Positions 50,643 through 59,529 of a DNA stretch of 64,000 nucleotides are shown here, piece by piece. Positions within the stretch are counted from its first letter, which is position 1; each line of letters opens with the position of its first letter. The notes under the pieces are model-generated. The model saw only the letters and a program-made list of their open reading frames with translations, did not search any database and was not told the origin of the DNA. Position numbers and translations under genes: made by a program. The DNA comes from Leucobacter triazinivorans (GTDB lineage Bacteria > Actinomycetota > Actinomycetes > Actinomycetales > Microbacteriaceae): positions 2,108,001 through 2,172,000 of the forward strand of contig NZ_CP035806.1 in assembly GCF_004208635.1 (NCBI RefSeq), written 5' to 3'.

Positions 50643-51650
50643 ATGGCGAGCAGCATCCGGGATGTCGCCCGCGCCGCGGGCGTGTCGGTCGGCACCGTGT
50701 CGAACGTGCTGAACCGGCCCGAGATCGTCGCACCGGGCACGGTATCGCGGGTGCACGAGGCGATCGAGCGCCTCGGCTTCGTGCGCAACGACGCCGCCAG
50801 GCAGTTGCGCGCCGGCCGCAGTCGCAGCCTGGGGCTCGTGGTGCTCGACACCCGCAACCCCTTCTTCATGGACCTGGCCCACGGTGCCCAGAGCCGCGCG
50901 CTCGACGACGGATACACCGTGCTCATGGGCGGCAGCGACGACTCCCGTGCGCGCGAGCAGAGCCTGCTCGACATGTTCGAGGAGCACCGCGTCGCCGGCG
51001 TGCTCATCTCGCCGGTGCGCACGCAGCTCACGCAGCTGCGCAGGCTGCGCGACGTCGGGATCCCCGTGGTCCTCGTCGACCGCGGCACGAGCGACCGCAG
51101 CTTCTCCTCCGTCGCCGTCGACGACGTCGAGGGCGGGCGCATCGCCGTGCAGCACCTCGTCGATGTGGGGCGCCGCCGCATCGCGTTCGTCGGCGGCCCG
51201 CAGGGCCTGGAGCAGATCGACGATCGTCTCGCCGGGGCGCGGTCCGTCGTCGAGCCGCACGAGGGCGTCTCGCTCGAGGTGTTCCCGACCGAGGCGCTGA
51301 GCGTGCTCGAGGGGCGGCGGATCGGCGCTCAGCTGGTCGAGATGGCGCCCGAGCGGCGCCCCGACGCGGTCTTCGCCGCGAACGACCTGCTCGCCATGGG
51401 CGTGCTGCAGGCGCTCGTGATGACGGGCTCGCTGCGCGTGCCGGAGGACGTGGCGCTCATCGGCTACGACGACATCGACTTCGCGAGCGCCGCGGTGGTG
51501 CCCATCAGCTCGGTGCGCCAGCCCGCTGCCGAGATCGGGGCCACCGCCGTCGATCTGCTGCTCAAGGAGGCCGAGGCCGGCACGGCGGCCGACCGCGAGC
51601 AGGTCGTATTCCAGCCCCGGCTGGTCGTGCGCGCCTCGACTGCGGGCTGA
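50643..51650 (+). CDS. LacI-family repressor of the rhamnose operon
   Basis: The 335-residue protein has the LacI DNA-binding head (IRDVARAAGVSVGTVSNVLN, then the hinge AARQLRAGRSRSLGLVV) and a periplasmic-binding-protein-like sensor (VFAANDLLAMGVLQALV, AVVPISSVRQPAAEIG). It is divergent from the rhaTPQS-isomerase-rhaMIB operon and should repress it through the two palindromes. The inducer is likely L-rhamnose or L-rhamnulose. GGGAGGGAGG precedes the ATG. Confidence 0.92.
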   Translation: MASSIRDVARAAGVSVGTVSNVLNRPEIVAPGTVSRVHEAIERLGFVRNDAARQLRAGRSRSLGLVVLDTRNPFFMDLAHGAQSRALDDGYTVLMGGSDDSRAREQSLLDMFEEHRVAGVLISPVRTQLTQLRRLRDVGIPVVLVDRGTSDRSFSSVAVDDVEGGRIAVQHLVDVGRRRIAFVGGPQGLEQIDDRLAGARSVVEPHEGVSLEVFPTEALSVLEGRRIGAQLVEMAPERRPDAVFAANDLLAMGVLQALVMTGSLRVPEDVALIGYDDIDFASAAVVPISSVRQPAAEIGATAVDLLLKEAEAGTAADREQVVFQPRLVVRASTAG

Positions 51651-51683
51651 CGCGGGGCGGGCACTTCTCCGCGTCGAACCCGC

Positions 51684-51754
51684 GCCCGTTGCTCCAGACG
51701 GAGCGAGTCTGCGGCGCTGCATGCGTCGGTCTCGCACAATTGCCTCGGTCTCGG
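51684..51754. repeat. 71-bp dispersed repeat, second copy
   Basis: It aligns without gaps to 29251-29321 (about 57 of 71 bases). The best-kept segments are GCTCCA, CGGCGCTG and TCTCGCACAAT. It lies between the LacI gene stop and the converging response regulator gene, a typical site for intergenic repeat elements. Confidence 0.75.
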
Positions 51755-51776
51755 TGCCGCGGGGCGCGGCGCGGCG

Positions 51777-52637
51777 CTACACCGCGCCGCGCGTGTGCGC
51801 CCAGACGACGGCCTGGATGCGATCCCGCACGCCCAGCTTCTGCAGCACGTTCGACACGTGCGTCTTCACCGTCGCCTCGCCCAGGAAGAGCGCGGCCGCG
51901 ATCTCGGCGTTCGAGCGACCCTCGGCCAGCAGGCCGAGCACCTCGCGCTCCCGCTCGGTGAGGCCCGCCCGCTCCATCGCGGCCGGCGTACCGGGGGAGT
52001 CGCTCGGGCCGGGCGAGGCGGGCGAGCCCGCAGAGGCGGGGGTGACGGCGGCGACGGCGGAATCCGGCGCACCGGGAATGCCGCGGGATCCGGAGCCGTC
52101 GGCGAGCCGGGCGGGATCCAGCGGCGGATCCGAGGGCGCGCGCCCGCTGCCCGACCGCGCGCGATCCGCAGCCACCCGCTCGATCACCGCTCGGGTGACA
52201 TTGGGCCCCAGCAGCGCGTCGCCCGCCGCGAGCGACCGCACCGCGTCGATCAACTGCTCGGCCCGCGAGGTCTTGAGCAGGAAGCCGCTCACCCCCGCCG
52301 CGAGCGCGTCGAAGAGGTAGGCGTCGTGGCCGAAGGTGGTGAGGATCAGGATCGACGGCGCGGGGCCTGCCCGGCGGTCGCCGGCGCCGCCGGGCCCCTG
52401 CGTCGCGACGGTCGGAGCCCGAGGCGACAGGATCCTCCGCGAGGCCTCGATCCCATCCATCTCGGGCATCTCGACGTCCATGCAGATCACGTCGGGCCGC
52501 ACGGTCGCCGCGAGCTCGACGGCCGACGCGCCGTTCGCCGCCTCCCCGACCACCTCGATGTCGGGCTCCGACTCCAGGATGATGCGGAAGCCCGACCGCA
52601 CCAGCTCCTGATCGTCCACCAGCATCACGCGGATCAT
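51777..52637 (-). CDS. NarL/LuxR-type response regulator with long linker
   Basis: The 286-residue protein has a receiver domain with phospho-acceptor D54 (DVICMDVEMPEMDG) and a C-terminal LuxR helix-turn-helix (about 222-286, LTEREREVLGLLAEGRSNAE). It is unusual for its length. About 25 Ala/Gly/Pro-rich residues are inserted between receiver elements, and about 65 disordered residues separate the domains, against a usual total of about 215. It is coupled by ATGA to the histidine kinase gene upstream. Confidence 0.9.
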   Translation of the reverse strand: MIRVMLVDDQELVRSGFRIILESEPDIEVVGEAANGASAVELAATVRPDVICMDVEMPEMDGIEASRRILSPRAPTVATQGPGGAGDRRAGPAPSILILTTFGHDAYLFDALAAGVSGFLLKTSRAEQLIDAVRSLAAGDALLGPNVTRAVIERVAADRARSGSGRAPSDPPLDPARLADGSGSRGIPGAPDSAVAAVTPASAGSPASPGPSDSPGTPAAMERAGLTEREREVLGLLAEGRSNAEIAAALFLGEATVKTHVSNVLQKLGVRDRIQAVVWAHTRGAV

Positions 52638-53914
52638 GCCGGCACCGTCGCCCGCTGGTGGAGCGGCACCCGGGCACGCACCATGAACCCGCCGCGCTCC
52701 CGCCGCCCGGCGCTGATCTCGCCGCCGACGGCTCCGACGCGCTCCCGCATGCCCTGCAGGCCGAGGCGTCCGCCCGGCGCGCCGCCGCGATCCAGCGTCT
52801 GTCGCACCCCGTCGTCGCTCACCTCGACCTCGACCGCGTCGAGCTCGAAGCGCAGGCGCACCTCAGCCGAGGCGCCGCGCCCCGCGTGCTTGCGCACGTT
52901 CGTGAGCGCCTCCTGCACCACGCGGTACAGGGCCACGTCGATGAGCAGCGGCAGGGGGCGGGCGTCGCCGGCGACGATGAGGGTGGCCGGCACCCCGGCG
53001 TGCCGCGACTCCGCGACGAGCGAGGCCAGGTGGGCGATGCCGATCGTGCTCGCCGAGCCCTCCGCCTCGGGGGTGCGCAGCGTGTGCACGAGCTGCCGCA
53101 GCTCCTCCACGGCTGTGCGCGCGCTCTCCTCGACCGTTTCGAGCGCCGCCTCCGCTCGTTCGGGATCGGTGGCGAGGCTGCGCCGCGCGGCCGCGGCCTG
53201 GATCCCCATCACCGAGACGTGGTGCGCCACCACATCGTGGAGTTCGCGCGCGATCTCGACGCGGTCGAGCGCCACCGCCTGTAGCGCGCTCGTCTGCCGC
53301 TCCAGGGCGAGCTCGTGCCCCTGCGCCTCGAGCAAGGCCTGCGTGCGCGCGGCGCGCCACGACCGCTCCCCGAAGTAGTAGGCGCCGCTGAAGTAGAGCA
53401 GGTTCATGACGATCTGGATGATCGCGTAGGTGGCGTATGCCGAGAAGATGCCCGAGCGCGAGAAGCCGGGAAACGCGTCTTCCTCGGACGACGCGATGAT
53501 CAGGGAGAGCACCAGCCACACGATCATGCCGATGCCGATCCCGAACCGGCTCCAGAACGCCAGCACCCGGTGCCGCTCCCAGGCGCCCACGGTGTAGAGG
53601 GCGATGAAGAGGCAGATGTTGATGATGAGCACCTCGGGCACGGCGAACTCCCCGCACACGTAGAAGCCGCCCGCGACCACGAGCGCCACCGGCACCGGGT
53701 AGCGGCGGCGCAGCGCGAGCGGCAGCGTGCACAGGCCGAGGCCCAGCGCCCACACCCACGGCTCTGCCGGCTGCTCGAAGAGGCCGGCACGGGCGTAGAG
53801 CAGCGAGGTGAGCGTCGCCGCGAAGGCGAGCAGGATCGCGAGGCCGAGATCGGTGCGCAGCTCCGACGCGCCGGGTGCGGGTCTGCTCCACCCGGTGCTC
53901 ATGATCTCGGCCAT
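52634..53914 (-). CDS. Sensor histidine kinase (HisKA_3, NarX-like)
   Basis: The 426-residue protein has five or six transmembrane segments in the first 170 residues and no large extracellular domain. The HisKA_3 box follows (ARELHDVVAHHVSVMG, H226), then a GHKL ATPase domain (LYRVVQEALTNVRKHA, GGRLGLQGMRERVGAVGG). TACGCT lies 7 nt before the ATG, suggesting a leaderless message. Divergent ABC exporter genes make an envelope-stress or antimicrobial sensor role likely. It pairs with the downstream regulator. Confidence 0.9.
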   Translation of the reverse strand: MAEIMSTGWSRPAPGASELRTDLGLAILLAFAATLTSLLYARAGLFEQPAEPWVWALGLGLCTLPLALRRRYPVPVALVVAGGFYVCGEFAVPEVLIINICLFIALYTVGAWERHRVLAFWSRFGIGIGMIVWLVLSLIIASSEEDAFPGFSRSGIFSAYATYAIIQIVMNLLYFSGAYYFGERSWRAARTQALLEAQGHELALERQTSALQAVALDRVEIARELHDVVAHHVSVMGIQAAAARRSLATDPERAEAALETVEESARTAVEELRQLVHTLRTPEAEGSASTIGIAHLASLVAESRHAGVPATLIVAGDARPLPLLIDVALYRVVQEALTNVRKHAGRGASAEVRLRFELDAVEVEVSDDGVRQTLDRGGAPGGRLGLQGMRERVGAVGGEISAGRRERGGFMVRARVPLHQRATVPA

Positions 53915-53950
53915 GCTGACCAGCGTAGAACCTGTCGTGCGGTCGCGCCT

Positions 53951-54068
53951 CCGCCGCACGGGGGAGGCCTGTCCCTCGATGCCCTCCCTCGATGCACTCC
54001 CTCCGCCCCCAACACACAGACGGGCGATCGACCCTCAGGAGGACGAGAATCCGCCGCGCGGGGGAGGC
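53951..54068. repeat. 18-bp direct repeat exactly 100 bp apart
   Basis: CCGCCGC(A/G)CGGGGGAGGC occurs at 53951-53968 and 54051-54068 in the spacer between the histidine kinase gene and the ABC ATPase gene. Between them CCCTCGATGC is also repeated. The repeats may be response-regulator sites or a local duplication. Confidence 0.8.
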
Positions 54069-54114
54069 GCCCGCGCCCGGCACCCGGCAGGCTGGACTCG
54101 ACGAAAGGAGCGAG

Positions 54115-55026
54115 ATGATCGAGATCGCAGGCGTCTCCCGCAGCTTCGGCGAGCGGAGAGTGCTCGACGACGTGGGCTTCCGCGTTCAGGGCGGCCGCAT
54201 GACCGGCTTCGTGGGGGGCAACGGAGCGGGCAAGACGACGACCATGCGCATCATCCTGGGGGTGCTCGCGGCCGACGCCGGCACGGTGACCCTCGACGGC
54301 CGGCCGCTCACGGCGGCCGATCGCGCGCGGTTCGGTTACATGCCCGAGGAGCGGGGACTCTACCCCAAGATGAAGGTGCTCGAGCAGCTGGTCTACCTCG
54401 GCCGGCTGCACGGCATGAGCGCGGAGTCCGCGAAGACCTCCGCGAGCGGCCTCATCGAGCGTCTCGGGCTCTCCGAGCGCGCCGGCGACACCCTCGAGAG
54501 CCTCTCGCTCGGCAACCAGCAGCGCGCGCAGATCGCGGCGGCCCTGGTGCACGAGCCGACCGCGCTCGTGCTCGACGAGCCGTTCTCCGGCCTCGACCCC
54601 ATCGCCGTCGAGGTGGTGCTGGGCGTGCTGCGCGACTACGCGGCGCAGGGCGCGCCGGTGCTCTTCTCCTCGCATCAGCTCGACATCGTGGAGCGGCTCT
54701 GCGACGACGTCGTGGTGATCGGCGGCGGCAGGATCCTCGCCTCCGGATCGCGCGAGAGCCTGCGGGCCGAGCACTCGGGCAGCGCGTTCGAGATCGAACT
54801 CGCCGGTCCGGTCGGCGACGCGGGATGGGTGCGGGATCAGCCGGGCGTCGAGGTGACGCACCTCGACGGCGGGTTCGCACGGTTCGACGCGTCGGAGGAG
54901 GCCGCACAGGGCGTGCTCGCCCACGCGGTGGGGCGCTCGCAGACCCCCGGATCCCAGACCGTCGTGCGCCGCTTCGGCCCGGTCACGCCCACCCTGGCCC
55001 AGATATTCAAGGAGGTCGTGCAATGA
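54115..55026 (+). CDS. ABC exporter ATPase (NatA-like)
   Basis: The 303-residue single NBD has Walker A GGNGAGKTTTMR, signature LSLGNQQRAQIAAAL (variant of LSGGQ) and Walker B ALVLDEPFSGLDP. It ends with a DUF4162-like tail (QIFKEVV). It powers the ABC-2 type permease encoded next, with which it overlaps by ATGA. AAAGGAGCGAG precedes ATG 54115. The divergent two-component system is the probable regulator. Confidence 0.92.
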   Translation: MIEIAGVSRSFGERRVLDDVGFRVQGGRMTGFVGGNGAGKTTTMRIILGVLAADAGTVTLDGRPLTAADRARFGYMPEERGLYPKMKVLEQLVYLGRLHGMSAESAKTSASGLIERLGLSERAGDTLESLSLGNQQRAQIAAALVHEPTALVLDEPFSGLDPIAVEVVLGVLRDYAAQGAPVLFSSHQLDIVERLCDDVVVIGGGRILASGSRESLRAEHSGSAFEIELAGPVGDAGWVRDQPGVEVTHLDGGFARFDASEEAAQGVLAHAVGRSQTPGSQTVVRRFGPVTPTLAQIFKEVVQ

Positions 55027-56147
55027 GTACCCATACCGAACCCCGCGCGCGCGCCGGCGCGCGCCCGATGAGCGGGCCACAGGGCGCCTGGCTCGTCGCC
55101 GAGCGCGAGATCACTACGAAGCTGCGCAGCAAGGCGTTCGTCATCTCGAGCATCGTGCTGCTGCTGTTCGTGCTCGCCGGCGTGCTGGTGAGCGGATTCC
55201 TCGCGCAGTCGGGCGGTCTCGGCGGCCCGACGAAGGTCGCCGTGGTGGGACAGAGCGCTCCCGGGCTCGCCGATCTGGGCTTCGAGGTCACCGATGCGCC
55301 GGATCGCGCTGGCGCCGAGCAGCTGGTGCTCGACGGCGAGGTCGACGCGGCCGTGCTCCCCGGCGGCGACACGCCCGTCGGGCTGACCGTGCTCGCCTCG
55401 GACAGCCCGCCGAGCGACGTGCTGCAGGCGCTCTCGGCCGTGCCGACCGTCGAGCTGCTCGCGCCGACCGCCGAGAATCCCGCGCTCGCCTACATCATCG
55501 CGGTCGCCTTCGGCGTGCTCTACATGATGAGCGCGATCACCTTCGGTACCACGATCGCCCAGAGCGTCGTCGAGGAGAAGCAGACCCGCATCGTCGAGAT
55601 CCTGCTCGCCACGGTTTCGGCGCGCACCATGCTTGCCGGCAAGATCCTCGGCAACAGCATCCTGGCGCTCGCGCAGGTGGTCGCGATCGTGGCGATCGCG
55701 TCGGTGGGCATGCTGGCGACCGGGCAAGATCTGCTGCTCGGCGAGCTCGGCACCTCGCTCATCTGGTTCGGCGTGCTCTTCGCCTTCGGATTCGTGCTGC
55801 TGGCGACGATGTACGCGGCTCTGGCCACGCTGGTGTCGCGGCAGGAGGACGTCGCCTCCGCCGTCAGCCCGGTGATGTGGCTGGTGATGCTGCCCTACTT
55901 CGCCATCATCTTCTTCAACGACAACCCGCAGGCGCTTGCGATCATGAGCTATATTCCGTTCTCGGCACCCATCGGTATGCCGATGCGGCTATATCTCGGT
56001 ACGGCCGAGTGGTGGGAGCCGCTGCTGTCGCTCGGCGTGCTCGTGGTGTCCATCGCGGTGGTGCTCTGGATCGGCGCCCGCATCTACAGCAACTCCATCC
56101 TGCGCACCGGGTCGCGCGTCAAGCTCGGCGAGGCGATCAAGGGGTAG
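55023..56147 (+). CDS. ABC-2 family exporter permease (NatB-like)
   Basis: The 374-residue protein has one N-terminal helix, an extracytoplasmic domain (about 60-150), then five or six C-terminal helices. The conserved SVVEEKQTRIVEILLATVSA motif marks ABC-2 membrane proteins such as NatB. It likely exports Na+, a peptide or a drug, and none of these can be distinguished from sequence. Confidence 0.9.
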   Translation: MSTHTEPRARAGARPMSGPQGAWLVAEREITTKLRSKAFVISSIVLLLFVLAGVLVSGFLAQSGGLGGPTKVAVVGQSAPGLADLGFEVTDAPDRAGAEQLVLDGEVDAAVLPGGDTPVGLTVLASDSPPSDVLQALSAVPTVELLAPTAENPALAYIIAVAFGVLYMMSAITFGTTIAQSVVEEKQTRIVEILLATVSARTMLAGKILGNSILALAQVVAIVAIASVGMLATGQDLLLGELGTSLIWFGVLFAFGFVLLATMYAALATLVSRQEDVASAVSPVMWLVMLPYFAIIFFNDNPQALAIMSYIPFSAPIGMPMRLYLGTAEWWEPLLSLGVLVVSIAVVLWIGARIYSNSILRTGSRVKLGEAIKG

Positions 56148-56206
56148 CGCCTTCGCGCGTGCCGGGCGCTGCGGGGCCTGTCGGGGCTCGGGAGTAGGCT
56201 GACCGG

Positions 56207-57742
56207 GTGAGCAACGACCCCGCACCCTCGGCGCGGCCGACCCCGCCCGGCACCGCTCCGCGCATCCGCCCGTGGGCGGCGCTGTGGTCGCTGGTGCTCG
56301 GCTTCTTCATGATCCTCGTCGACACGACGATCGTGTCGGTGGCGAACCCGTCGATCATGCAGGGGCTCGAGACGACCATGGTCGCGACCCTCTGGGCGAC
56401 GAGCGCCTACCTGCTCGCCTACGCCGTGCCGTTGCTCATCACCGGACGGCTGGGCGATCGCTTCGGCCCGCGTCGCATCTACCTGATCGGGCTGACGATC
56501 TTCACGCTCTCCTCGCTCGCCTGCGGGCTGTCGACGAGCATCGAGGCGCTCGTCGCGGCGCGCGTGCTGCAGGGGCTCGGGGCCTCCCTCATGACGCCCC
56601 AGACCATGGCCGTGATCACGCGCATCTTCGCGCCGACCGAGCGCGGCTCGGCCATGGCCGTGTGGGGGGTCACCGCGGGCGTCGCCACGCTCGTGGGGCC
56701 GATCCTCGGCGGCTTCCTGCTCGACGCGTGGGGCTGGGAGTGGATCTTCTTCATCAATGTGCCGGTGGGGGTGCTCGCCTTCGTGCTCGCGATGAGCTTC
56801 GTGCCCCGGCTGCCCACGAGCGCGCACCGCTTCGACTGGCTCGGAGTGCTGATGAGCGCGGTCGGCATGTTCCTGCTGGTGTTCGGGATCCAGGAGGGGG
56901 CCAGCTACGACTGGGGCGTGATCTGGGGGCCGATCACCGTCTGGGGCATGATCATCGTCGGCGCCCTCGTCCTCGTGATGTTCGTGCTGTGGCAGCGCTG
57001 GCAGCGGGGCGAGCCCCTGATCCCGCTCCAGATCTTCCGCGACCGCAACTTCTCGGTCGGCACGGCCGCGATCGTGACCGTGGGGTTCGCGGTGACGAGC
57101 ATGGGCTTGCCGCTGATGTTCTACCTGCAACTGGTGCTCGGGCTCGCGCCCACGCAGGCCGCACTGATGATGGTGCCGATGGCGGTGCTCTCGATCGCGC
57201 TCGCGCGGCCCGTGGGCCTGCTCATCGATCGCCGCGATCCGCGCCGGGTGCCGCTGCTGGGCTTGCTGCTCGTGGCGTCGGGCCTGCTGCTGTACGTGCT
57301 GCTGGCCCGGCCCGACACGCCCATCTGGCTGCTGCTGATCCCGAGCGCCGTGCTCGGACTCGGCAACGCGTTCATGTGGGGGCCGCTCGCGACGCTCACC
57401 ACCTTCGGTCTCGCGCCGAAGTTCGCCGGAGCCGGATCCGGCGTCTACAACACGAGCCGGCAGGTGGGCGCGGTGATGGGCTCGGCGGCGATGGCGGCGC
57501 TCATGGAGTCGCGCATCAGCGCGCAGCTGGGTGCGGCCGCAGGTGACCTGGGGAGCTTCAGCGGAGAGGCCGGATCCGGCGTCTCCGCTCTGCCCGAGCC
57601 GCTGCGCGAGGGATTCGCCGCTGCCATGGCGCAGTCGATCCTCATGCCGCTGGGCGTGATCCTCGTCGGGGCGGCCATCGCCCTGTGCTTCGGCCCGCGA
57701 CCGGCGCGCACCGGCGGGGTGCGCCTGCCCGTGGAGGGCTGA
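56207..57742 (+). CDS. DHA2-family multidrug MFS transporter (EmrB/QacA type)
   Basis: The 511-residue protein has fourteen hydrophobic segments. It shows motif D1 near FFMILVDTTIVSVANPSI, motif A (GRLGDRFGPRRIYLIGL) and motif C (GVTAGVATLVGPILGGFLLD) typical of proton-coupled exporters. TAGGCT (56195-56200) ends 6 nt before the GTG, suggesting leaderless expression independent of the ABC exporter 59 bp upstream. Confidence 0.92.
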   Translation: MSNDPAPSARPTPPGTAPRIRPWAALWSLVLGFFMILVDTTIVSVANPSIMQGLETTMVATLWATSAYLLAYAVPLLITGRLGDRFGPRRIYLIGLTIFTLSSLACGLSTSIEALVAARVLQGLGASLMTPQTMAVITRIFAPTERGSAMAVWGVTAGVATLVGPILGGFLLDAWGWEWIFFINVPVGVLAFVLAMSFVPRLPTSAHRFDWLGVLMSAVGMFLLVFGIQEGASYDWGVIWGPITVWGMIIVGALVLVMFVLWQRWQRGEPLIPLQIFRDRNFSVGTAAIVTVGFAVTSMGLPLMFYLQLVLGLAPTQAALMMVPMAVLSIALARPVGLLIDRRDPRRVPLLGLLLVASGLLLYVLLARPDTPIWLLLIPSAVLGLGNAFMWGPLATLTTFGLAPKFAGAGSGVYNTSRQVGAVMGSAAMAALMESRISAQLGAAAGDLGSFSGEAGSGVSALPEPLREGFAAAMAQSILMPLGVILVGAAIALCFGPRPARTGGVRLPVEG

Positions 57743-57777
57743 GGGCGCGGGCCTCCGCCTCTGTCGGGGCCGCGCGC

Positions 57778-58040
57778 GGGTTCGAGGCCGGGCACGGGTC
57801 GGCGGTCGGGCGCGGGTTCACGCCCGAGCGCGGATTCACCGTCGGGCACCCGGTCACCGTCATGCACGGGTTCGCCGTCGAGCACGGATTCGCGGCCGTG
57901 CGCGGATTCACCTTCGAGCGCGGGTTCGCCGGAGAACGGATTCACCTTCGAGCACGGATTCGCCGGAGAACGGCACCTCTGGGCCAAAACCACGTGCTCT
58001 CGGGTGAATCGGTGCTGCCGGATCATGGCTCGCGGGGCGG
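57778..58040 (+). repeat. 18-bp tandem array ending in a 125-bp structured repeat (copy 1)
   Basis: From 57778 about eight 18-bp units of form GG(G/A)TTC(G/A)CCGTCGAGCAC follow each other. They run into a segment (57916-58040) that is 119/125 identical to 62683-62807. In it, GATTCACCTTCGAGCACG can pair with CGTGCTCTCGGGTGAATC downstream. The array fills the space after the DHA2 transporter gene, and I see no gene in it. Confidence 0.85.
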
Positions 58041-58075
58041 CGGCGCACGATCGGAGCCCTCTGCGCGCATCGGAT

Positions 58076-59377
58076 TCAGTCGAGCGCGGGGAACGCGTCG
58101 ACAGGTCGCGGCACCACATCTGCGAGATGGGCGTCGAGCTGCGCACCCACATCGACGGCCCCGCGGTCGTAGAGCCACTGGTACTGCAGCCCCTCCCACA
58201 GCGCCACCAACCAGATGGCCTCGTGCTCGGGATCCCGTCCAACGCCCAACTCGCCGTCGGAGCGAGCCCCGGCGAAGAGATCGCGGAAGTAGTCGAGCCC
58301 GGATTCGAAGCGATGCACGAAGTACTCGTGCGCCGGGTGCCCGATCGGCACGGCCTCGCATGAGAGCACGGCGTGCACCTGGATGAGACCGGGCTCGGAC
58401 ACGCTGTTCGCGGCGGCACCGCGAGGAATCGCCCGCACCGCTTCGGCCGCGCGATCCGCGTCGTCCGCCGCCGCAGCGGCCTGCACCGCGCGATCGCGTT
58501 CGACGAGCACCGCCCCGAGAAGCGCTTCCTTCGAGGGGTAGTGGTGCAGCAGCGTGGTCTTCGCGACACCCACGCGGTCGGCGACCTCGCGCAGGCTCGT
58601 GTCCCCGTAGCCGTCGCGCGCGAACAGAGCCATCGCGTCGGCGAGGATGCGGCTGCGCCGCTCGCGGCCGGGCCGATAGCCGCCCGATGACGCGGGTTCG
58701 GCGCGCAACGGCTCGCGCGGCAGGGGTGCCGGATCCGTCGGACGGTCGCCGCGCCGTGCGGCGCTGCCCGGGGGTGCGGCGAGCAGCACCTGATGCGCTT
58801 CCAGGCGCTCCACCACGTCGACGCGCCGGGGCAGGTACTGTTGCAGCAGTTGCAGCCCGTCCCACCCCGCGATCAGTCGCACCGCCTCGGCGTCGGGATC
58901 CCGTGCCGCATCGACGGCGCCGCGCCGGCTCGCTTCCCTCAGCTCGCACGCGACTCGGTGTCGCAGGGAGCCGTAGCGACTACGCATCGAGGCGTGGGCC
59001 GGGTGCGTCGAAGTCGACGCCTCGCCGGTGAGCGCCGCATAGAGTGCCGCGTACCCGGGCACGGTCGCGTTCCAGCGTGCGATCGTCGCGTAGTGGAGCC
59101 CGCCGGATCGGTCCTGGGCGAGTCGGTCGATCAGTTCGGGGGCCTCCCCGCGTTCGATCGCGTCGAGCACTGCGATGAGCAGCACGTCCTTGGTGGGGAA
59201 GTGCCTCAGGAGTCCCGCGACGCTGATCCCGGCAGAGGCGGCAATATCGCGCAGCGAGGTCGCCCGATAGCCCTGCTCGACGAACAGTCCGCGGGCAGCG
59301 GAGAGGATTGCGGCCCGCGTGCGCTCGGTCGAGGCCGCGCGTGCAGCACTCCTCGCCGTTCCCTGAGCGCCGCCCAT
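58076..59377 (-). CDS. Tandem (single-chain) double TetR-family regulator
   Basis: The 433-residue protein contains two complete TetR units. Unit 1 has its helix-turn-helix at about 20-66 (LRDIAASAGISVAGLLRHFP) and a ligand domain to about 200 (GWDGLQLLQQYLPRRVDVVE). A Pro/Arg linker spans 203-238. Unit 2 has its helix-turn-helix at about 240-286 (REVADRVGVAKTTLLHHYPS) and a C-domain with LWEGLQYQWLYDRGAVDVGA. Typical TetR proteins are about 200 residues and dimerise, so this chain should act as a pseudo-dimer with two unlike reading heads. It is divergent from the MFS-GH3 operon, its likely target. Confidence 0.88.
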   Translation of the reverse strand: MGGAQGTARSAARAASTERTRAAILSAARGLFVEQGYRATSLRDIAASAGISVAGLLRHFPTKDVLLIAVLDAIERGEAPELIDRLAQDRSGGLHYATIARWNATVPGYAALYAALTGEASTSTHPAHASMRSRYGSLRHRVACELREASRRGAVDAARDPDAEAVRLIAGWDGLQLLQQYLPRRVDVVERLEAHQVLLAAPPGSAARRGDRPTDPAPLPREPLRAEPASSGGYRPGRERRSRILADAMALFARDGYGDTSLREVADRVGVAKTTLLHHYPSKEALLGAVLVERDRAVQAAAAADDADRAAEAVRAIPRGAAANSVSEPGLIQVHAVLSCEAVPIGHPAHEYFVHRFESGLDYFRDLFAGARSDGELGVGRDPEHEAIWLVALWEGLQYQWLYDRGAVDVGAQLDAHLADVVPRPVDAFPALD

Positions 59378-59425
59378 CGTTCCCCATCTCTTCCGCGTCC
59401 CGTCGGCATCATATCAATCCATTGC

Positions 59426-59475
59426 GAACAGGCGGTCGGCTTTCTGTTAACAACCGGTCTATTTTGAGGTATCGT
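59426..59475 (+). promoter_or_regulatory. Promoter of the MFS-GH3 operon with direct-repeat candidate sites
   Basis: TTAACA (59447-59452), a 17-nt spacer and TATCGT (59470-59475) form a plausible promoter. GAACAGGCGGTC (59426-59437) and TAACAACCGGTC (59448-59459) match at 9 of 12 positions and are 22 bp apart, so they are direct rather than inverted repeats. The second overlaps the -35 box. Confidence 0.55.
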
Positions 59476-59529
59476 CTCCTTCACCCGGCATCACCGTCGA
59501 TGCCCGGCGTCCCCGTCGAAAGGAACCTC

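Noticed and set aside
57778..58040. CRISPR array or hexapeptide-repeat protein for the 18-bp tandem units
   Set aside because: Units are contiguous with no unique spacers and are degenerate. The frames have no credible start and run into the structured repeat, and no cas genes are near.
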